Shown in pieces: positions 59,240 to 64,000 of a stretch of 64,000 nt of DNA. The number at the start of each line of letters is the position of its first letter. Within the stretch, counting starts at the first letter, position 1. Origin of the DNA: Sporobacter sp963663605. GTDB taxonomy: Bacteria; Bacillota; Clostridia; Oscillospirales; Oscillospiraceae. The DNA is taken from positions 434,001 to 498,000 of the forward strand of contig CAXXVF010000002.1 of NCBI GenBank assembly GCA_963663605.2, given 5' to 3'. The notes below the pieces were generated by a model. It was not told where the DNA came from. It saw nothing but the letters and a program-made list of their open reading frames with translations, and ran no database searches. The position numbers and the translations under genes were made by a program.

Positions 59240-59300
59240 GTATAGGGCTTCGCCCCATGCCCCGTTAAAAGGACGCGGCTGCGTCCCTTGCCCCGGAAAT
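59240..59300. repeat. GC-rich double-hairpin intergenic element
   Basis: Two short hairpins in series, GGGCTTCGCCC (59245-59255) and GGACGCGGCTGCGTCC (59271-59286), each followed by a C-rich CATGCCCCG / CTTGCCCCGG motif. This resembles dispersed intergenic elements of Clostridia. Only one copy is in the window. Confidence 0.45.
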
Positions 59301-59379
59301 CTATGCCACGGTATAATGGTTTTCAGATCATGTAACGGTAAAGGGCCCCGCACATGACCCGGGAAATTATAAAAGCAAA

Positions 59380-59405
59380 AAGGGCAGGGGATTAACCCTG
59401 CCCTT
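59380..59405 (-). terminator. Terminator of nadBC
   Basis: 10-bp perfect stem AAGGGCAGGG / CCCTGCCCTT; T-rich tail on the minus strand. Confidence 0.75.
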
Positions 59406-59419
59406 GAACATGGATTTGT

Positions 59420-60262
59420 TTATTTAAACTTCAGGCTGATGTCGAGCGCCGTTACGGAGTGGGTGAGCGCGCCGATGGAGATAAAGCTGACGCCCGTTTC
59501 GGCGACGGCCTTTAAGTCCTTGCCGCCCATGTTTCCGGACGCTTCCGTCAGGGCGCGTCCGCCGATATGCCGGACGGCGTCGGTCATCTGCTGGACGGAC
59601 ATGTTGTCGAGCATGATAATGTCCGCGCCGGCCGATAGCGCCTCGTCTATCTGCGCGAGCGTCTCCGTTTCGACTTCTATCTTAAGCGTATGCGGCGCGT
59701 CCTGACGCGCCTTTGAGACGGCTTCCTTGATGCCGCCGGCCGCCACGATGTGATTATCCTTGATCAAAATGCCGTCGGACAGGCCGAACCGGTGATTTTT
59801 GCCGCCGCCGCAGCGAACGGCGTACTTCTCGAGCACGCGCAGGCCGGGCGTCGTTTTCCGCGTGTCGACGATCTGCGTGTTCGTGCCCATGACGCTTTTG
59901 ACGGCCGCGTTCGTCTGCGTCGCGACGCCGGAAAGGTGGCGTATGAAATTGAGCGCCGTGCGCTCTCCGGTCAGGATTGCGCGGGCCGGGCCTTTGATTT
60001 CCGCTATCACGTCACCGGATTCGACGCTGTCGCCGTCCTTCAGGCGCGGCGTGACGCGTACGCGCTCGTCGAGCGCGGCAAAGACTTTTGAAAGCAGCTC
60101 GAGGCCGCATAAGACCCCGGATTCCTTGGCGATAAAGTGGCCCTTTGAAACGGCGTCGGCAGCCACGCAGCTTGTCGTCGTGATGTCGCCGGTTCCGACA
60201 TCCTCATTAAGCGAAGCGGCAATCAGTTTGTTGACTCCAAAAGCATCGAACTGTCCGGACAT
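59420..60262 (-). CDS. nadC: Nicotinate-nucleotide diphosphorylase (carboxylating), quinolinate phosphoribosyltransferase
   Basis: 280 residues. It converts quinolinate and PRPP to nicotinate mononucleotide in de novo NAD synthesis. Motifs: ASLNEDVGTGDITT at the N-terminus, GERTALNFIRHLSGVAT, VDTRKTTPGLRVLEKYAVRCGGGKNHRFGLSDGILIKDNH (the substrate-binding signature) and a IEVETETLAQ...MLDNMSVQQM segment. ATG immediately follows the nadB stop with no gap, so translation is coupled. Full length, typical. Confidence 0.96.
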   Translation of the reverse strand: MSGQFDAFGVNKLIAASLNEDVGTGDITTTSCVAADAVSKGHFIAKESGVLCGLELLSKVFAALDERVRVTPRLKDGDSVESGDVIAEIKGPARAILTGERTALNFIRHLSGVATQTNAAVKSVMGTNTQIVDTRKTTPGLRVLEKYAVRCGGGKNHRFGLSDGILIKDNHIVAAGGIKEAVSKARQDAPHTLKIEVETETLAQIDEALSAGADIIMLDNMSVQQMTDAVRHIGGRALTEASGNMGGKDLKAVAETGVSFISIGALTHSVTALDISLKFK

Positions 60263-61807
60263 TTACGCGTCCTCCCTGTAATGCGACCCGATGCTGTCGG
60301 GCCGGTTGATTGCAGCCTTCAGGATCGCAAGAGCCACGGTTGCGATATTTAGTGTTTCCAAATATTCAACCTTTTTATCAAAAACGGCTTCAAGCCGTTC
60401 GTAAATGCTGCTGATCTGCCCGATGGCGTAATTCAGGCCGTCCTTGTTGCGGGAAACGTAGCCGTATTCGCTCATGAGATCCTTAATATTATTCCGGAGC
60501 GCCTTGTAATCCAAATCGGAGTCAGGGCGTACAGGTAGCGCGTCTAAAACGGGTTCACTCCCGGCGGGACGCGCTTTAAGCGATTGGTTTATATCCTCGG
60601 CGGCGCGGCGTCCGAAAACGAGACATTCAAGCATGGAATTCGACGCCAGGCGGTTAGCGCCGTGAACGCCCGTATAGGCCGCTTCGCCGGCGGCATAAAG
60701 GCCCTCGATGCTTGTCCGGCTGAGCAGGTCCGTCTCGATCCCGCCCATAAGATAATGCTGGACGGGGCAAACGGGTATCCAGTCGTGCGCGATATTTATG
60801 CCGCGCTTGAGGCATTCCTCATAGATGGTGGGGAAGCGGTGCTTTAAAAAGTCCTCGGATTTGGACGTGATGTCGACAAAAACATGATCTTCGCCGCTGC
60901 GCTGCAGTTCCTTGACGACGGCTCTGGCGACGATGTCGCGCGGGGCAAGCTCGTTGAGCTCGTGCGTACCCTCCATGAACCGGATGCCCGCGCTGTTTTT
61001 CAGCAGGCCGCCTTCGCCGCGCACCGCTTCGGATATAAGGAACTCGCGGTCCTCCGGCTTCGGACTCCATAGCCCTGTCGGATGAAACTGTATAAACTCG
61101 ATATTTTTAATGTTCACCCCGGCGCGCATAGCGGCGGCCAGACCGTCGCCCGTAGCAACGGATGGATTCGTCGTCGACTTATAGACCTGGCCGATGCCGC
61201 CGGTCGCGATGACGACCCGTGACGTCTTTATAAGAATAAACGACTTGTCATCCTTTTTAACGATGATACCGGAAACAGCGCCCGCTTCGTCCTGAAGGAG
61301 GTCGTAAAAGCAGGTGTTCTCGCTGAAATAGATGTTGCTGCGCTGGGAGACGATGTGCGAGAGCGCCTTGACCGTCTCGCGGCCCGTGGCGTCGCCGCCT
61401 GCGTGAACGATGCGGTTTTTCCTGTGGCCGCCCTCCCGCGTGATCTGAAGGTCGCCGTATTCGTTGATGTCGAACGGTACCTGCAGCGAAACAAGCCGAT
61501 TGATGTCGTACGGGCCTTCGGCGACCAGCACGCTTACGGCATCCTTGTCACAGAGGCCGGCCCCGGCAATGAGCGTGTCCTCCTGATGGAATATCGGCGC
61601 GTCCTCTTTTGAAATAGCGGCGGCTATGCCGCCCTGAGCGAACCAGGAATTGGAAATGTCGACCTTGTCCTTTGCAAGCACAAGGCAGGAATACTGTTCA
61701 TCGATGTTCAGCGCCGTGTATATGCCTGCAAGCCCCGCCCCGATTATAACGATATCGTAGGTCAGGGTTTCTTCTGTCTTCACGGTGCCGTCCATGGCAA
61801 ATCGCAC
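60263..61807 (-). CDS. nadB: L-aspartate oxidase
   Basis: 514 residues from a GTG at 61807 with AGGTG 5 nt upstream. An ATG 4 codons later (61795) has poorer spacing, and the in-frame ATG at 61876 has no Shine-Dalgarno. It oxidises L-aspartate to iminoaspartate, feeding quinolinate synthesis. FAD loop YDIVIIGAGLAGIYTAL, SNSWFAQGGIAAAI, HAGGDATGRE, then GVNIKNIEFIQFHPTGL, a HYLMGGIETD segment and GEAAYTGVHGANRLASNSMLECLVFGRRAAEDI are classical NadB/SdhA-family motifs. Immediately upstream of nadC. nadA is not in the window. Confidence 0.94.
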   Translation of the reverse strand: MRFAMDGTVKTEETLTYDIVIIGAGLAGIYTALNIDEQYSCLVLAKDKVDISNSWFAQGGIAAAISKEDAPIFHQEDTLIAGAGLCDKDAVSVLVAEGPYDINRLVSLQVPFDINEYGDLQITREGGHRKNRIVHAGGDATGRETVKALSHIVSQRSNIYFSENTCFYDLLQDEAGAVSGIIVKKDDKSFILIKTSRVVIATGGIGQVYKSTTNPSVATGDGLAAAMRAGVNIKNIEFIQFHPTGLWSPKPEDREFLISEAVRGEGGLLKNSAGIRFMEGTHELNELAPRDIVARAVVKELQRSGEDHVFVDITSKSEDFLKHRFPTIYEECLKRGINIAHDWIPVCPVQHYLMGGIETDLLSRTSIEGLYAAGEAAYTGVHGANRLASNSMLECLVFGRRAAEDINQSLKARPAGSEPVLDALPVRPDSDLDYKALRNNIKDLMSEYGYVSRNKDGLNYAIGQISSIYERLEAVFDKKVEYLETLNIATVALAILKAAINRPDSIGSHYREDA

Positions 61808-61982
61808 GAGATCACCTCGGTTAAATTCCACCGGACACGAAGCCGCGTCCGGAGGTTTATACCGTCTGTCGGACATCTGAGTTCAGTGTGTGTTTTTATG
61901 CGCGAACGTCAATGGATAAGACATTCGTTTTTTTGAGGCTGTATTTTATGTTAATCGTAGCGTTTATTATAGCACACGTTGG

Positions 61983-62012
61983 TTGAGATTAACAATATGT
62001 TTATGCTATAAT
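61983..62012 (+). promoter_or_regulatory. SigA-type promoter of the ABC-F gene
   Basis: TTGAGA (61983-61988), 18 bp, TATAAT (62007-62012). Confidence 0.55.
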
Positions 62013-62028
62013 GACCTGAAAATATTAA

Positions 62029-62046
62029 GGCGCTCCAAGAAGCGCC
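62029..62046 (+). promoter_or_regulatory. Leader hairpin of the ABC-F gene
   Basis: 6-bp stem GGCGCT / AGCGCC, loop CCAAGA, just after the promoter. ABC-F genes are often controlled by leader attenuation, but this hairpin is short and there is no T-run. Confidence 0.3.
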
Positions 62047-62073
62047 GGAAAGCTTAATACATCGGGGATATCT

Positions 62074-63936
62074 ATGGCAGAGATTACGGTACTGAATATT
62101 AAAAAAGCCTTTGAAGAGGGCAAAGATATACTGGACGGACTTACTTTCAGCATCGATGAAGGTGAGCGCGTCGGCCTGCTTGGAAAAAACGGGGCGGGGA
62201 AGACGACGCTTTTTAGGATTCTGTCGGGGGAGTGCACGCAGGATGAAGGTGAGATCGCGCTTGTTAAGGGCAGGCGGCTCGGCCTGATCTCGCAGATTCC
62301 GGTCTATCCGGAGCAGTTTACGACGGAGGATGTGCTTGTATCGGCGCAGAAACGGGTCACGGACATCCGGACAAGCATGCAGGCGCTTGAAGAACGCATG
62401 GCGCGCGGGGCATCGGCGGCGCTGTTAAAAGAATACGACGCCCTGGCGTACGCTTTTGAGCGCGCCGGCGGTTGGGATCTCGATTTTGAGCGCAACCGGG
62501 TGGCAAACGGGCTGGAGATACCGCAGCAGCAGCGAAACCAGCTTTTCTCGACACTGTCTGGCGGTGAAAAGACACGTGTTAATCTAGCGCGGCTTATTTT
62601 GGAGGATACGGATATCCTGCTGCTTGACGAGCCGACGAACCACCTGGACATCAATGCGACCGAGTGGCTGGAAGACTACCTGAAAAAATTTAAAGGCACT
62701 GTTGTCGTCATCTCGCATGACCGGTACTTTCTGGACAGCGTCGTAAACCGTACGATAGAGATCGTTGACGGAAAAGCGGTTTTTTACAGCGGCAACTACA
62801 GTTTTTATGTGGCCGAAAAGAAACGCCGTTATGAACAGCAGCTGAAGAAATACGAACGTGAGCAGTCGGAGGCTAAGCGCCTTGGGGAGGCGGCCGACCG
62901 GCTGTACCAGTGGGGGACCGGTAACAAAAACCTCATGAAAAAGTCGTTTGCCATTCAAAGCCGCATAGAACGAATTGCAACAACGGAGCGCCCGACCGCG
63001 GAGAAAAATCTGCGCGCCCGGTTTTATGAGAATACTTTTAAAGGCGATGAAGTCTTTTCTGTGAAAGGCGTTTCAAAAACGTTTGAAGGCCGAACGCTTT
63101 TTTCGGATGTGGAGCTGACGGTGCGCGGCGGCGAACGGATCGCCCTCATCGGGGACAACGGAACGGGCAAAACGACGCTCCTGAATGTTTTGCTGGATGA
63201 AGCCCGACCGGACACCGGAAGCGTAAAAACGGGGCCGTCCGTAAAGGCCGCTTATATGCCGCAGATCATTCGTTTCGCGCATCCGGAAAGGAGCCTCGCG
63301 GATACGCTTATTTATGAGACGGGCTGCACGATGCAGACGGCCCGCAACCGCCTGGGCGCGTATAAATTCAGCGGTGAGGATGTCTTCAAACGGGTCGGCG
63401 ATCTGTCCGGCGGAGAACTGTCGCGTCTTCGCCTGTGCATGCTTATGAGCGAAGAGATCAATTTTCTGGTTTTGGACGAGCCGACGAACCATCTGGACAT
63501 CGCGTCGCGCGAGTGGATCGAAGAGGCGCTTGGGGAATACAAGGAGACCCTGCTGTTTGTTTCCCACGACCGGTATTTTGTCAATCGTTTCGCCACGCGC
63601 GTCTGGGAACTGGAAAACGGCCGCATCACCGATTTCATGGGCAGTTATGAGAGCTACCGCAAAGTAAAGAACGCCCGGATAACTGCGCAAAGCAGCGTGA
63701 AAACGGAGCGCACGGAAAAGAAAAAGAAACCTGTAAAATCAAAATCAGCGGAAAAACAGGCGTCAAAGCTCGAAAGGGAGATCGCGGCGCTCGAAAAGCA
63801 GCTGCGGGAACTCGGCCAGCGCCGCGACGCATTCTGCGCAGACTACGAGAAACTCATGGAAATTGACGCGGAGGAAGCGGAGATTAAGACGCAGCTCGAC
63901 GATAAATACGACGAATGGGCCATGCTGCTTGATTAA
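62074..63936 (+). CDS. ABC-F family ATPase
   Basis: 620 residues, soluble, no membrane segment. Two ABC domains: Walker A GKNGAGKTT (about 37-45) and GDNGTGKTT; signatures LSGGEKTR and LSGGELSR; Walker B LLLDEPTNHLDI twice; a charged linker region (YEQQLKKYEREQSEAKRLGEAADRLYQW) between the domains. The C-terminus is a basic coiled coil (KKKKPVKSKSAEKQASKLEREIAALEKQLRELGQRR). It is a ribosome-associated translation factor of the Uup/EttA/YdiF group; antibiotic protection is possible but not shown. ATG after GGGGATATCT; terminator near the window end. Confidence 0.94.
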   Translation: MAEITVLNIKKAFEEGKDILDGLTFSIDEGERVGLLGKNGAGKTTLFRILSGECTQDEGEIALVKGRRLGLISQIPVYPEQFTTEDVLVSAQKRVTDIRTSMQALEERMARGASAALLKEYDALAYAFERAGGWDLDFERNRVANGLEIPQQQRNQLFSTLSGGEKTRVNLARLILEDTDILLLDEPTNHLDINATEWLEDYLKKFKGTVVVISHDRYFLDSVVNRTIEIVDGKAVFYSGNYSFYVAEKKRRYEQQLKKYEREQSEAKRLGEAADRLYQWGTGNKNLMKKSFAIQSRIERIATTERPTAEKNLRARFYENTFKGDEVFSVKGVSKTFEGRTLFSDVELTVRGGERIALIGDNGTGKTTLLNVLLDEARPDTGSVKTGPSVKAAYMPQIIRFAHPERSLADTLIYETGCTMQTARNRLGAYKFSGEDVFKRVGDLSGGELSRLRLCMLMSEEINFLVLDEPTNHLDIASREWIEEALGEYKETLLFVSHDRYFVNRFATRVWELENGRITDFMGSYESYRKVKNARITAQSSVKTERTEKKKKPVKSKSAEKQASKLEREIAALEKQLRELGQRRDAFCADYEKLMEIDAEEAEIKTQLDDKYDEWAMLLD

Positions 63937-63963
63937 ACCACACGAAACAATTTAAAACGATTA

Positions 63964-63992
63964 AGCGGCCGGCGGGGTTACCGCCGGCCGCT
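63964..63992 (+). terminator. Terminator of the ABC-F gene
   Basis: 12-bp perfect stem AGCGGCCGGCGG / CCGCCGGCCGCT, loop GGTTA. Confidence 0.75.
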
Positions 63993-64000
63993 ATAGTTTA

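Noticed and set aside
1..64000. CRISPR arrays, rRNA operons, riboswitches, complete prophage or transposase genes
   Set aside because: I looked for regular repeat-spacer runs, rRNA motifs, conserved riboswitch cores and transposase genes and found none that I could support.

Overview
This 64 kb window looks like chromosomal DNA of an anaerobic, endospore-forming Gram-positive bacterium of the class Clostridia. I would guess an Oscillospiraceae-like lineage, but only at low confidence. The support is direct: spoIIID and spoIIR are present with sigE- and sigF-like promoters, recombinational repair is AddAB, Shine-Dalgarno sites are strong AGGAGG-type, starts are often TTG or GTG, and there are many flavin and Fe-S oxidoreductases, a PPi-type phosphofructokinase and old-yellow-enzyme/TRAP genes. 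No rRNA, CRISPR array, complete prophage or intact insertion sequence was seen.

Layout. 0-8.5 kb: the start of a UroD-family gene (cut by the window edge), a conserved intergenic element (copy A), spoIIID, a DUF169 protein, a DAO/Rieske oxidoreductase, an apbE plus membrane FMN-binding polyferredoxin pair, an MFS transporter and a DUF378 protein. 8.6-13.2 kb: Lrp regulator, aminotransferase, apgM, ispE, then spoIIR. 13.3-25.8 kb: a flavodoxin-like protein, a polysaccharide deacetylase lipoprotein, addB-addA, rpmE, hflX, a double-cupin protein and a YigZ-family protein. 25.9-29.4 kb: an acyltransferase-like/DUF6320 pair, then a decayed integrative element (small transcription unit, phage-type ORF relic, XRE regulator, integrase C-terminus, GTTAGCCAC repeats) beside tRNA-Pro(GGG). 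29.5-31.7 kb: zinc-ribbon protein, YdcF-like protein, TylF-like methyltransferase.

32-49 kb is the main catabolic or accessory block. A LysR regulator precedes two paralogous BaiCD/2-enoate-reductase-type flavoenzymes that flank a complete TRAP transporter, and a cupin protein follows. Next come a sugar-type ABC transporter (binding protein, double ATPase, permease), an iron-type alcohol dehydrogenase and a PucR-family regulator. The simplest reading is uptake and reduction of an unsaturated carboxylate, followed by a second uptake system with its own dehydrogenase. The substrates cannot be read from sequence. 48.9-49.2 kb holds copy B of the conserved intergenic element.

49-64 kb is mainly housekeeping: a divergent MocR regulator and EamA transporter with a readable operator, DUF7000-like and DUF1847 proteins, a K+ channel with RCK domain, a membrane protein, an SDR oxidoreductase, PPi-phosphofructokinase diverging from class II aldolase, an alpha/alpha-toroid protein, nadB-nadC and an ABC-F ATPase.

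The observations most worth a second look are: (1) the two-copy intergenic element at 799-1001 and 48964-49164, whose helices show compensatory changes, so it may be a structured RNA; (2) the spoIIR leader, where a sigF-like promoter is embedded in a hairpin that would hide the ribosome-binding site on read-through mRNA only; (3) the flavoenzyme-TRAP-flavoenzyme-cupin cluster; (4) the mono- and bi-cupin family; (5) the integrative-element relic and its small transcription unit. Gene identities rest on recognition of protein motifs. No database search was run.
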